From positions 21,332 to 85,331 of the forward strand of contig NW_019773560.1 of assembly GCF_001039355.2 (NCBI RefSeq): a DNA stretch of 64,000 bases, written 5' to 3'. Of the stretch, positions 1 through 15,100 are shown one piece after another. Origin of the DNA: Lingula anatina (Eukaryota > Brachiopoda > Lingulata > Lingulida > Lingulidae). Below the pieces are notes generated by a model, which worked only from the letters and a program-made list of their open reading frames with translations, did not search any database and was not told where the DNA came from. Every line of letters begins with the position of its first letter. Position 1 is the first letter of the stretch. The position numbers and the translations under genes are program-made.

Positions 1-181
1 AACTTCTTACCATTTTAAATACTCAGGCATTAAATATCTTAAAAGCACCCAACTCATTTATAATGCATAAAAGAACAGTTAAATATTTATTATAGAAAGT
101 GAGTAGCAACTTGAAGAAAAAAGTCCTTAAAAAGTTCTTTACACCAAAGAGGCAAACAATGCTGACTCTGCTTACACATAC

Positions 182-3100
182 CTCTCTGAATTTCCACCTC
201 GCGTTTAGTTTCTCCAAGGGCAGAGAAAAGGTCCATTTTCAACTTTGTCTCTGCACTCAAGCTGCCTTCCAGATGAGAGTTCTTGTCCTGCATGGCCGCG
301 AGTGCAGACATCAAGACTTCTGTCTCATTCTGAACATCTTTGTATTGGCGGAGGGACTGAAAAGAAAATACATAACATAAAATGTGTGTATTACAGATCT
401 AAAATGAAATCAATGAGCAAACACTGGTCTTAGTCTCAGAATACACCAGCTGATAGTTAGCTACTCTAAACCTTTTAGTGATTCATTTTTTCCAAAGCAG
501 TTATTTTTTTTTAATTACTAAGACTTAAAAGTGGGGGGAAAAAATTACCCGGTTCTCTTGCTCCAAATGCCTGTATTGGTCTTCTCTCAATTTTAACTCC
601 CTGTGTATTTGATTCACATCATTTTCTAGATCTCTTCGACGTGCCTTGCAATTTTCTGTGCACTCAACCCTAAAACAGACAATATTGTCACAACGATGTA
701 TTTACAACTGGATGACATATGTGCTAGAGATTTCACACACCTCTAATTTTAATTAAATTCAAACCAAAGAACAAGATTTTTTTTTTTTTGGCAAAAACTT
801 GGGTGTGTCAGCAGACAAATTAAGTCAACTGACTGACAAATGGTAGCTTAAATTTCTTACACAGGTTTTCTTGTCTTATCCACATGATTTAACATCAAAT
901 ATGTAACGTTAAAGGGTAAAATGATTTCACTGAGTAGAAAAAATCCTGAGTAATCCATTTGAAATGCCACTGATAAGTGTTGTTCTCCATCTGTCAAAAC
1001 ATTTTAAGCACAAAATACACTTGAAGAGATCTGTCTTTTTTTACATAAACAAATGTAATGTTGGATCCTTGATGTGTAATTTTATCAATGGCTGCACAGG
1101 TGTTTCCATAAAACTGCATCTTTCAGGCCAGAGCCAACACTCCAAATAAATAGGTAATCACCTTGTTGAAGTTGCAATTGCCACAGCCCGTGCTGCTGCC
1201 GCCTCCTCAGCCTTTTTTGCCTTCCTCTCTGTAGCTAGCTGTGTCTCTATGACCGCCTTTTGTTTGCGTTCTTCCTGGAGTTTCTTTTCCAACAACTGAA
1301 GATTCTGTTTGTCTTGTTGTCGACTGGTGACCAGATTGTGTAGCCTTAACAAAAGAAAAGATACTGATTTCACTTAAAATGGCTAACATAACAGCACAAA
1401 ACATCCCACGAGCTGCATGATACTCTTTTTGGTTCAATTAGTTTTTACACATTTCAAAACCAAGCAAGAAAATGGAGACACGACTGAGCATGTGAAAGAC
1501 CCTTTTGTGCGTTCTGTTTCATAACCAGACCACCAATGAATTCATTACATTTTCTCATTAGAATACAGGAAAATCCAGTGAACATTCAGACATCACATTT
1601 TCATAATTGGTAGGCATTTCTTACGTAAAATGGGTTCTAGACAACATCATTTCTCTCATTTTACCACTGTTCTTCTTGCTTAAGTCTCCATACCTAACCA
1701 CTTACTTTGCCTGAAGCTGTTCGTTATCCTGTCGTAGCTGATTCATCTCACTTTTTGTGTGTTTGTCTGCGATGAGTAATGTGTTAATCTGTGATCGCAA
1801 TTCCTGCTCTGTGTTTCGACTGCTCTGCAGATCAGCCTTCAACTTTTTAACATCGCTTTCCAACCTGAGAAATATATCATTATTCTTTGGACTATTAAAA
1901 ACGAACTGCTGTTTGGTTCAGGAAAATAACATCAATGATGAAGTCCAAATTAAAATCCGTTAAGTTTGGACAGGGATTATAATGGCCTTTTGGGGAAAAA
2001 AAATCACATTAGTTTCTGCTCAAATAATTTCTAGTTGCTCCACTACTTGATTAAAGGTATGAATACCAAGTATGAATTAAGACATCACTGCAAAGCTTCA
2101 GACGACATTAAAAAAGTCTCTTTTATGATTCAAATTTGAAAAATGAAATACAAACCTATTCAAGGATGCATCCTTGTCTAGGGGAACACTGTTATTTGTT
2201 GTGGAACTATCTTTAGACGTGTTCGTACTTTTTCCTTTTTTCGAACTGCTGGAAACAACATTATCTTTGGAGGAATTTAATTTGCTACTCGTTTTTGTGA
2301 CGCCATTTGCTTTATATCCTTTTGCGTGCTGGTCATTTATGTAATTTTCCACACTTTCATCGTAGTCATTGACATTTGGCCTTTTTGATGGACTCTGTTC
2401 AATGTATTCAAAATCTTCTATATGTTGCTGCTTGCTATCTGTGGTGTCTGTTTTGCTGCTACTAGAATTGCTGCTGTTGTTGGATGTAACCTGTGTTTTC
2501 TTTCCATGTGTCACACCATTGGAGATTACTTCCTCTTTACTAGGTAATGCTGAAATACAAGAAGCAATAAAATTTTCCAAATCAAATTCCTCTAGGAAAC
2601 CAATTCCTCTAGGAAATCCTGTCAATGTAAAGCATTTCATTTTCTTTTCAGTCAAATGACTGGTATAGTTTACACATCATAGTGACATGATTAAATGCAT
2701 TTACTCAAAAAGTTTCGCGACAGATTCTCATCAAACTGAGTCAATATAAATATATACAGTTCTAAAAGTTTTTTTCAACAGATTTATGCAACTCTCAACA
2801 GAATTGTGCAAGGGTAACCTCAGTGGTAAACTTGCACTTGGGCTCACCTTTTACTTTTTCAGCAGCAGGTATGACATTTTGCTGCTCAGGGGGTAAAGCA
2901 TTTCGCAGTAGCTGCATATAAAAATCATTATCCGCCTGGACGTCTTTCTGTTTACGCTGAAATTGCCAAGAAATACCTACTTAACATCATGTTTTTCAAG
3001 AGCTATTGGCAAAATTCTTAGCAACACAGAATTTACCAGAATTCTACGCCGTTCTTAGAAAATGTAAACAACACTTAATATAGAGTGGATGCATACATGA

Positions 3101-6100
3101 ATTACTATTTCAAAAAGACTGTTGGTTTCCTACACTCTTGACACCACAAAGATATCTCAGCTTTAGAAGCCATTACTGTTACTCAGAAAAACCAAAACAT
3201 ATGCCTTGCAAATTACAGGCTATGCATCATGGATAACTGATTATCTCATGTCTTTCTATCTGTACATGTTATGTCACATACAATGTTATGCAATTTCTAA
3301 CATTTACAGAACATATGATACGGTAATTACTTCAAATTTTCAAACACCACTTTTTTCAATACCTCAACTGATCAAGATTTATCATTTTTAATTTCTTGCA
3401 AAATGTACTTTCTGACATACAGCCAAGTTTTCAGGATTATCAAACCAACAATTTTAAGTATTGCTAACAAACATTGTTTTGGAATAAACTATTAATTAAC
3501 TTAATTCTATTTTAATGAATAATTACCGTAAGTAATGCATAGGTAACTGTATGAAGTAAAGGTTAAGGCTAAAGTAAGGCATGGAATTCAGTAGTGGGTT
3601 TAATGAGATTTTCTACGCAGCACGAGATTAGCGTTGCCATTCTACAGACACTTATACAGAATCATACTCACCAATCTTAGTTTATAAGATATATAACTTT
3701 TGAAGCCAAAACCAAGTGTCACTACAGGATATCCAATACTGAAATAGAAATATAACACATTATGAAACAATGCAACAGTCACATTCACTACATATGCCAA
3801 ATACCATGCTTGTCAATACATTTTTTCTTGTTATTTTTCCATAAAAATCCCTACTTCTTTGGGGTAACTTATTAATTTAACATTACTAATATCACTTAAA
3901 GAGGCAAAAACACCTGTACTGATCAAAGCTAAAAGCTGTGACAAAATCTATAAAGTGTGGCTTAAATGACACATTATCTTGTAAAGCCACTGCATGTATT
4001 AATCACTAAGCTTGCAATATGAACACTTCATAAAAATATCACCTGTGGTGTGCATGCAACTTCCATGAGATTGAAATCAAAAGGCTACTGTTAATTCATC
4101 CGGTACATTTCACAATCAATTTCAGACAATGTGTCAGCCCTGCACTTGACAGACACTAAATCTATTCATTTATATAAATATTAATTAATAAGGCTACTGT
4201 GGATACTGTTATTGATATAAATCTGGACACAGTGCAATCAAAATTGGAATGCTATCACTACTGGGAGCAATAGTGACACAATATGGATAGTGTAACCAAA
4301 CTGGAGAAATCTACCTACCAATGAGCTGCAAATGGCCGACAGAGGTCTAAGTTGAATGGTAGACTTTTAAGTTCCCTTAATCTTATTGAGGCCTCAATGT
4401 AGACAAAGAGAAGCCATAGTGAGACAGTGGGAAGACAGATCCCCCTCTCTGAAATTAAAAGAAACAATAAATAAAGTAAACAATACTCCCACTACATTCA
4501 TTTCACTAAGATGATTAATTTTTTAAAAGAAATATTTAACCTCAAGTCATATGATTAATCCAAGAAACGTCCACGACATGCTATGGACTGCCAAGGCATC
4601 ATTAAGCTTATTTCCAACAAATTGGTTCATATTAAATCTGTTCATGCTGTCATGACATACACAACAACATGCACATTATCATTTACCACATCACACCTTA
4701 AATTTGCCTTGATATAATAAAACACCAGAGCTTCTTGGATAGCAACCTTGTTAATTAAGAAGAGGAAAGTCCCTGGACAGATTACTACAGCTGTATAACT
4801 CCAGATCTATTATGTCGCCACATCCAAACACAATGAGGAAAGCCCCTGGACAGATTACTAATACTTAATAATGCCAGACTTATTATATTATCACCTCCAT
4901 ATCCAAACACATGGCAGAATGAAAGAACCTAAAAAGTGCGATCCCAACATTTTAGGCTTCATAAAAATTTGCCAATTCAGTCTGTTCTGCGACTTGAGTA
5001 CCATAACAAATGCATGGAGAAAGTCCACCAAAACCCACACTATGTGGATAATACACTTGTCACCTGATGTAACTTGTGACCACATGCAATTTAAAGCACT
5101 GTAGATAACGCGTCAAGATTTCATCTGTATGAGGAGATTTTTTACTGATTTAACCAACTATTAACAAAGTCCAGGGTGGACTAGGTATTAAGACACCTGA
5201 TAGGCAGGTGACCAAGGTAGCAACAAAGTAATCCAACTAGAGCGGATTTAATCAGGCTTTTCTACTCTAATTATAATCAGGTATTATTGTGAAGTCATGA
5301 GGTGTTAATTAGTGCTGTTTAATTAAAATGTGGATTATGTATGAATTTGATAAACAGTTATAGATTATGTCTTGATATTAAGGGAAAAGTGTCCAAATTT
5401 CCTGGAAAATCACATTTGGCAGTATGAAGACCTATCACTCATTGCATGACTTTGGTGAATAATCAAGAAAACTGATAACTGATCTGGGCCCAGTTTTATA
5501 AAGGACGTTTAGCACTACATATATAACCAGTCTATAAGCCTAACCAGTGGATATATATTCTCCTAACACCCATTAACTAAAAGATGGTTAAAATTGTGTT
5601 TCATAAACAATGTTCAAAAAGCTGAATAAAATATTTAAACGTCAGCTGGCTGTTTAAACACTGTTTATGAAACACAATTTCAACCGTCGTTTAGTTAATG
5701 GGTGTTAGGAGAATTTATCCACTGGTTAGACTTAAACACTGGTTAGTGCTAACTGTCCTTTATGAAACTGGGCCCGATTTTCACTTTCAATTTGGTATTG
5801 TAGTAGTCTTCACACCATCACACATGCATTCAAACATTATGTAAAATATGCATTGCCACAGTTTATTGATGCTGTGCCAATAAATCAGTAGTTATATCAG
5901 CACTGCATATTTACTGGTCTATTATGGTAGGTACGGCATATAATAAGCTGTACATGTGTGAATGCTATGAATTAAATGACACCTAAACTTGTAAAGAATA
6001 TCTGCAAAATGATCTTCAAACAGAGTATATTTTAGGTACATCTTCAATGAATTTCAGAACTCTGCCTGGATGATGTAAAAAATGAAGAAAATAAATGCTT

Positions 6101-9100
6101 TCTGTGGGGAAACTGGGATACCCTCAAGCTGCACTCCAACCTGTAATCTAATTTTGTAATTAGTGCAAGTGCTGTATATATATGCAATCAACTGGCCTGA
6201 TCACATATCATTCTTTATGACATTATCAGTAAGAGTGACATGCATTAAATCAACATCAAATTTTTTTATTCTGGGGAAAAAAAACTGGAGCCAACCTGAC
6301 ACAGAATAGGACAACTAAATTAATTCAAATTGAAGATCTTTACACTATAAAGACTTCACATACAGACTATCCAAATTTGACTAAACTATCAAGGCAGCAA
6401 GTCCTCTAGCAACATAAACCCGTTAAAGCAATTGTACGTAGTTCTGTGAGGATGAAAAACAAGACCACTTCCAAATTTTCCTGCTGTCTCAGTTATGGGT
6501 GCATTTCCTTGGTTGTAAAATCATTTGCATCCCAATAATCGATTTATCAGTGACCTTAGAGTACCATAAAGTATTTTCATGATTGCAAGGTATTGAGTTG
6601 GAAATGAAGTATGCCATTCATCACCAAGTCTGTTACATTTAAATATATATTTATCTATACTTCAAGAAATTATCAAAGGTAAACATAAAGGGCTCTCATT
6701 CAAATGCTTCCAAATTGGCTACAGATATGCTTGACACAAGGTTTCCTTGAACTTCTTGCATTTGAACTTCAAATTGTAAGGTATAATTGTCGTGATCAAA
6801 TCCATGTGCTTTTTCTCAAGAGAGTTAGACAGGCTGTGGTAAAACCTACAACAAATATTTTCGTGCTAGAACAGCAGTTCTTCAGACTTGGTATTTAATA
6901 TCTGACTTCTGAATGTCATATTCATATATTCAATGTGTGTGTGCGTGATTGAGGGGGGGGGGGGGGGGGAAGAAGAGGGGTATGTTCCATTCATCAGTAT
7001 TTTAAGGTTTTTGCACAAAACCAGGTGAGGTTTTATCTTCTTCTCTTGCCCTTGAAGCTGAATAGCCACCAAAACTTCTTCTATGTTCCAAATTTCATTT
7101 ATTTCACTTACCTGTATGCCAAACATACTGAACCCATACATATGTACTGGCGGCAAAGAACAGCCACTGTACTGGGATAAACAGGTAACAGACAACATCC
7201 GAGGTAATGGCAATGCAGACGAAGAAAATGGAAAATGCCTGGAAAGAAAAAAAGTTGTCAAAGGTCATATATACTATTCAATAAACATTTAAGATTGAAT
7301 GTATATAATTATGTCCTTTTCTATCAATCAATGCTGATTTGAAAGTTATCTTAACTTCAGGATGCAACATATATAACTGACATAATTACTAGTAATCTAA
7401 AATGGATTTCAAGACATAAATTGCAAACTCCAAATTAGAATAAAATCAAAAGATAAAAAAAAAAACATAAGATAGTATATTTCAAAACCAAAGGCTTAAT
7501 AATAACTACTACAACTAGAGGATCAGAGAGGCGATACCGCCTCTGGATATTGTACCACCAGCTGGAGTAAGCGCCACCACCACCACCACTACCACCTGTG
7601 CTGTGATTGACAAAACTAAATGCAATAAACCAGTTCTTAAAATATGCCAAAAGAAGCGAAAAACTGCATAACCTTTGTAAAAATGGTTTGATAGACCAGT
7701 TTTGGAGACGTAACGGAAAACTCAGTTCACGGTGAAAAGTAGGTCAAAGGTCCATTTCACAGTCACAGTTAGATTGCCAGTATATGACTTCCTATTCAAG
7801 TTCAATAGTAACTATGGGCATATCTCTGCCAATTTTAGAGTATTTCACATTTTATTTTCACAACTGAATATTGCACCATTGTACTTTTTGATATAGTGCC
7901 TAAACCATATCGAAATTAAAAAAAAGTCTATCACCTTCAGTATTGCGCTTATCAAGTTCTACAAAATGCAAAAAACCATAGGTCTACAGCACTTTTGGTT
8001 TGAGAATTAGGGAGAGTTTTCAGTTTTGCCATTAGATTTTCTAATGGCTGTCTCCCCCGTGAAAATGCACTGATTGACCCCAAACTCTTGAAAATGAAAG
8101 AAGTCCCTAATTGTAACCCACCACTGTAATATGAGAGCTTAGGTCTGTGTAGTTTCTGAAAACTGGCAGAAACAAATATTTTTTTTGCAAAAAATTCCCA
8201 TTTTTTTGAAAATTTTGGCCCATTTGACCTTGAAATAAAGGTCAAAGGTCAAATGCAAGGGCACATTTGGAATCTTCACATATGACTTTTGGTCAGACTT
8301 CTATAGAAATTTTTCCCATAATTCCTTCAGTTTGGGAGATATTTGGCATTGAATTTTCAAAAATTTTGACAAGGGTGCATTTCAACGAGTGCCACGCCCA
8401 GGCCATGACACCAATTGAGACAAAAAAAACAGGGGGTTCAAGTTGAGATTATATGTGACCTAAAGCCAAGAGATGGGGACACGGGTCCTTGCAGTCTAGG
8501 AGGAGAAGCGGTAACGGTGACTTGTATCCGGCGCCAGAACGCGGAGCCGCAGGAGCCGTACGAGACGGGTCGGGACTAAAACCATGAGTATCGCCAGCGT
8601 ACACGCTGGTGGTACTAATTATCAGATTTACATCTCACGACAAACCATTTGTTCAGGGCAATTCAGGTTAATACGTGTACTTCAGTCAATTTAGTCTTTT
8701 ATTAACCAAATAACATGATCCAAAATGCAATACTACCCAAAAATCATGAATCATCATTATTAAAACAAAGACAAACTATGATAAGGAAAGATAAATGCAA
8801 GTCACTAAAAATAAACTATGGTAGCAGTTTGGGTCATTATCATATTATTTATCCATATTTGTGACAATATCATATCTTTATCAGTGCAACAAAATCTACC
8901 CTGGACACATCCCAAAACTTATATCAGCTGCTGCACTTGCTTTCATGATTCACTTTTACTGTTTTGAAGCAAAGTGATATCATAAATGATGAAATAATTC
9001 TTCCTACAATACCGAAATCAGATTTAACAGCAAATCATCTTTCGCATTATCAACGCAGAGCCACTGGTGCAGAGTATCTTTTTCCTTAATCCACAGAACC

Positions 9101-12100
9101 CGATTGTGAATGTAATACTGGGAAGACTAAGGCGACAAACTAAGCAAAACATTGGTATTACCCAGGCAGGTGGGCCTACTTTTGAAAATTGAAAACACCA
9201 GGTACGGCTTTCAAGGAGGGAAAGGTTGGGGGAGGGGGGGGGGGGGGGAAAGAAACGAGCCATTTAACAACTTAATCACCATCATTATTAAGCTTGAATC
9301 CCCAATGTCAGGGTTTTCAATCTCATTCCAATAGCCACAGGCCTGCACTTTTCCACACAGCTTGGTAAATTTAACTACTTTGCATGTGAATCAAGACTGT
9401 ACTAAATTTTACAATTTTTATCATAGGTCAAACAGTACTTATTCTAAAATACTCACCACCAATAGAAATACTGAATCTCCACCTTACCGTGAAGAATTCA
9501 ATGCAAACAAAACTACACATTCTTCTACCTTATGCCCTAGACCAATTTCCAAAGACTTTCTATTAGCGAATAATAACTGGTCAGTATGTTAAACAATCAA
9601 ATATGAAATCCTGATGTGGTTTTAATCTGTTCAATATGTCTTAACAAAAAACATGGACCTGACTGGGTCAGAATATCATTCCCTGAGATTACCAAATCAT
9701 ATAAAAGAATGTGGTAGGGCCAGATAAAAAACTAAAACCCCTCCACCTATTCAATATTTCCTTGAAAAAAATCTGATGCTGATGTAATAAAAATTATTCT
9801 CTTTCGTAAATTATGTAACACTCAACATCATTTGAGGTAAACAACATTTTCACGACCTTAACCTAGGCAACTTTCAAGGTTATTCTGGAGGCGGCCCTAG
9901 CTTTCATATACACACACATCTTCAATATGATATGAGCACATGAACACACCTAGCCCATCCAGCAGGATTCTTAAGAACCACTCAGTGATACAGTGCAATA
10001 AGAAGACTAGTGTGTAATTGAAACTTTGCTGCAAGATATTTCCTGAAGAAATGGTTTCAATCACTTTTTACTACAATGTCATTTATTTGGTTCGCCAAAG
10101 CTTTGTTTGGGCTGGATTGGACTGTATATATTGAAAGACCATAGTATTTGCTTCTTTTTTAGAGGATACAATTTCATCAACTGTGTTTTACCTGTAAAGG
10201 TCACTGGGTCACCAGGAAATACAAACATCCCAGTAGATCAACCATACTAATGTTTGTGTAATAAAAAACGTCAACAAAGCAAACACATTCTACTGAATAA
10301 AACATGGACCATATTGCTAAAAAGCCAATCTTTTTCAAGGGATTATCAGAATCAACAGAGAGTTCTATAACTGAAAGAGCATGGCCATAAATTGTCAACA
10401 AAGATACAAAATGCAAATTATCTTTTTTTTCTTTCAGCTATTCACCACAAAACATGTAAAGTAGCATTTTGCTTGCTCTCCCTCTTAAAAACAGCAATCA
10501 AGCACATTCTAAATCATAATTAGATTTTCGATTCATCTTAAGACCAATTTGTACTGCACCTGTGTAACAGACTGACAAAAATGGTAAACATTCACATGAG
10601 AAATGATGTCCAAGAGACCGGTGTTGCTAACATGCAACACACAACTATATGAAATGTTACCTGTCACAAACACCCAAGTCAAGTAGCATGTGCACTTTGA
10701 TTAACGAGGGACAACTGCTAACAGATCAACAGACTGTAAAAGAGAAGTTTTGTGCAATTTATCCTTCTTTATCTGGACTTCAAAGCATAATTTTGCAAAT
10801 GTTCCATTATTGGTTATCACTGTATTAAATATTTAAGGAATCCTATGAGGGACTTTCTTGCCAATCAAATTTTCCCCCAGAAAAAATTTTTTTCTTGCTC
10901 ACAATCATTGCTTGACCCGTCCTTGCACTTGGAATGAATGTTTTAAATCCCATTCCCACACCTAAGTTGATCTAACAGGATCGATCCATCTCTGAGGGGG
11001 TTACTTGCTGAATTTCTTTTAGCTTAAGCGGCTTAGATGTCTGGCATGCCTACTGAAGCGGTAAGGTGGTAATTAACTATTGTTTAGCAGCTTCAGTAGG
11101 CTTGCCAGACATATAAGCCGCTTAAGCTGAAAGCAATTTAGCGAGAAGCCCCTGGGAGATGAATTGATCCTGTTAGATCAATCTAGGTATGGGAATGGGG
11201 TCTTATACATTCTTTATAATTAAATAGTTTAGTTAGAAAGGACTGGCCAGTCATTAAAAACATCCTTTCTGACATTAACAATAAACTAACTGCACAACAA
11301 CAGGATTGGCTTAGTTTTCACTTCATAACACAAAAGAAATTAGTATTGTCTTGGATAATGCCATGGTTTGGACCTTGCAAGGACTTTAAAAACTAAACTG
11401 ATGATTTTATAAATGCTTTTTTTCCAAGGTCTGAATTGGAAATGATGAAAAGCTTTGCTGTAAAAAATTACAACTTTGGGACATTTTTAAACACCTTAAA
11501 ACAGGTTTCAAAGAAAATTTCAAATTTCATAAATTAAACGCAAAATTTACACATATTCTTCATATAATATGATAAATTCAAATGTTTTGTAATAAATTCA
11601 CTGTAGGGGTAGTGTTCAAGCCTTCACAGTCTGCTCTGTGACTGGGTTTCCATACTTAGATCGATCCATTTGGATCGACTTAACTCCCTAGGGGTTCACG
11701 CTAAATTGCTATTAGCTCCCAATGGAGCCGAGATTTAATGACCATACCCCCGCAAGGATGATGCATGGGGGGGGGGGGGGGTGAGAGGCAGAGAGACTAT
11801 TAAAAGATTGCGTGTTTTTTCTTTCATGTACGTCTGCCATATTTAGTTCCAGGATTGGTAAAGCCATGGCTCAACTCATTGTGAATGCGATCAAAGTGTG
11901 ACAGAGGCTTAAGCCAGTTAGTTTAACAGCAATTTAGTGAGACTCCCCAGGGAGACAGATCGTTCCAAATATCTGTGAGAATGGTCCCTATGTCTAGACC
12001 TGGTAGCTCCAAAGTCAGCAATAATAAGGCTGTTCACAATCAACTTGTCACAGCAGATACAATTAACCAAACCAATGACAAATTGGCAATTTCTATTCTG

Positions 12101-15100
12101 CACAGTTAATAAGTTTGTCATACTAAAAATAATGTAATTTATCAGATGCATAATACAGAGACAAATGGAATAAGAGCAAAAGCCAAATGGTCTGAACAAG
12201 GAATGTATAATGTTGGAAGAAGCATGAGAACTGTACAGACCAACTGAATGGTGCTACTTTATGTTTACTGCTGCTCATCTGCAATATTATCTAGTCCATT
12301 TTGTGAAATTACTTTTAAGACATTTGCTCTTTAAGCCACAAGGAACATTTTGCTTGAAACTAACATTTCTGACTCTACTAAAATTCCATGGCTTTTCTGA
12401 AGAGCAGCTTCCTGAAGTGTCATGTTTTTGTTTATACAGCAACATTCTCCGTCACTCTCATCTTTAACACCCTTTGCCTACAGATGGTTTCTGTAGTAGT
12501 CAGTGTTACTTTTGCACTTTTGAATGAGAGATAGAAAGAAGTAAAGTGATAAATCATTCCACATTTGTGAAAAATACCCATCCACATTCACCTTGCCAAG
12601 CTGTAGGTCCCACATGTTTTATTTGATGTCTTTAAGGATAACTCCATGCTTTGAATTATGACATGGCTGTCAAAGAGATTCAATGCTTTCAATTTTCCAT
12701 AATAAAATAACTTGCTATTTATATCCACTGATGTTGGGAATTGCATCTTCCTTCTGTCACATTTGCATAATACCTTACATATACCCTACCTGAGATAGCA
12801 CAGTGTCCAATTGTGTACAAAACCATCACCATAAGTACTTTATGGGCAGGTAACCTTCTGCATATAAATCACATACATTAACATACAAAATCAATTTACT
12901 AATATGCATGAGACAATGCCTATGTTACAAGAGGTAGGAAAGGTTATCGCTCAACCTGCAGGTTATTACATAAATACCATGTCTGTACCTGAACATCCTG
13001 AAAAGCAAAATCTATATATGCTTCTAGCCTTGGGTAGGTGGCTTGAAGCCATATTAAGTGGATCTTTACTGTTGAGATCTACTGTTCATCCAATTCAGTA
13101 AATGCATAGGTGCACCTTTTCTCCTACTTAATTTGAGCCAATCAATTAAGGTGGTTAGTCAAAAGCTTGACATTTATATTAACAGCAGTTTTTTCATTGC
13201 TTTAACTGCACAGTATCCCCACTTTTAAACCTAAAGATATCCAGCCAAATAGACAATTTTAAGCGTGACTACCCAATTTTTCAGAAAATCTGTGCCTTTG
13301 GCAAAGTAGGTTTATTCAGCTTGGCACTGTTCTGCACTTCATGTTCTGGCAACCTAGGCAGTATAAGAATAAATAATAACAATCTCTTTTTTTACTGCAA
13401 ATAATTAACGGCCACCTGATACTGCTGGTAAGTAGTTTGTGGCTTCTACTAATACTTACCAGTCCTTGGTACTTAAAAGAATCATGTACACTCCTAAGTA
13501 ACAACCAGAAAGGCCAGAGGTACTCAAATCGGAATTCCAAAATGAAGTCCGCCATCAGGACCAGACCCCAGACCATCAGAAACTTCAAGTACAGGAAAGC
13601 ACTGTAATGAAAAATAAATAAATAAATAAATAACTGGAGGTCAATGTATACTGCGATACAGGTTAAATCTTATAATTAAGTTTTGCAACCATGAACATTC
13701 AGTTTGTAATAAATACTCCTCCACAATCAGGTTTTTCAGGTAACAGTAAATGACGTACAGAGCGATTTTCCAATGAATGACGAAAAAATTAGGAAAAATT
13801 TATGAAAAAAAATAATATGCATGCCTTTGTCCAAAGAAAGATTTAAGATAAGAAAAAAATCTAATTAAGAAATGACATTTTTTCCTAAAATATTAGGTAG
13901 TAAATGATCAAAACACCATTCACCCGTGTTGGATAAACAAAAAATTCACCCGATCTTAAAAGAAGTCTACATAACAGTACTGTTTTATTTCCCCTCTCTG
14001 GCCTGACCTCTATGCTTACAATTACTATCATCATAAAATGATAAAAACAAACCACAAAATTAAATGTTAATGATAAATATTCTATGTACCTGACATACGA
14101 AAGTATTTCTGAACTGTCAAAATGGGTGTAAAAGTGTGGCACTGATCCAGTATATTTATGATTAACCTGACATTTGCATGAAAATTTTAAATTCACAGAA
14201 CATAGCAAAAAAAAAAAAAAAAAAAAAACTTTGAATGCAGTGTTATCAAAATGTTTTTGTCTAAAAAGATTGCATGGTAATAGAAATACAGTTCTAAAGT
14301 ACACAATTCAAATTTTAGTGTCTGAAAAGGGCCTCTATCTCTATGCCAGAAAGAAAGATCCCATTGTGCCTAAACTGCCACCTGAAAATCTGCCCACTAA
14401 GGTGTAAAATCTATAATTAACAAGTATCAGAACCAATTCAATCACATCCAGAGTCACACTGATATTACCAATATTTTTTTTAGCAGCAAGCAGCACTCTT
14501 AAATGATGTTGCCTGACATCTGCAATATAACATCCCTGATTATGTCAAAGCCATCCATATGCACTTCAACAACCCACATACAAGCAACCAACCTGTCATT
14601 ACTGTTATTATCAATCAGGAAACTATGTACAGTAACAAATGTTGTTTCATCTAGAGCTGTGACTTGAACAATGACACAATTATTATTGACCCACTATTTC
14701 TCCTTAAAAAGACCTAATAAATATACTTTCAAAGAACAGTTGCATGTGTTGTATCAACATTATTTTTCGTTTGGAGTTTAAAATCAAACATATCAAACTG
14801 TTTAATTTTATAGTTCTAACCTATAAGTTTCATACAATCAGTGGCTAATAAGGATTTGCTCATCAACATGACTTTAGTTCTAAATATTAAGGACTTTCCT
14901 CATTATTGCCACAAAGACAAAGCATTCACCCTGAGATATTCTTTACTGAATAAGACACAGCTTCATCAAGGTAACCTTATGTGGCTCTTTTTTCATGAAT
15001 ATATGATATAAGTTTAATTACAATTATACATCTGCTTGCTATGCAGACTGAGATGACACTGAGATATCAACTCTCATATTGGCACTTAAGGATGGCTGGT

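Noticed and set aside
6953-6970. Long G run, also near 9233 and 11767
   Set aside because: Simple homopolymers; G-quadruplex potential is possible but nothing places it in a functional element.
7435-7650. Frame with a Gly run near 7570
   Set aside because: Comes from a CCA/CAC-rich microsatellite-like stretch in a macoilin intron.
13885-14304. 139-codon minus-strand frame in macoilin intron 1
   Set aside because: AT-rich, includes a poly-Phe run from an A tract, and no conserved domain is visible.
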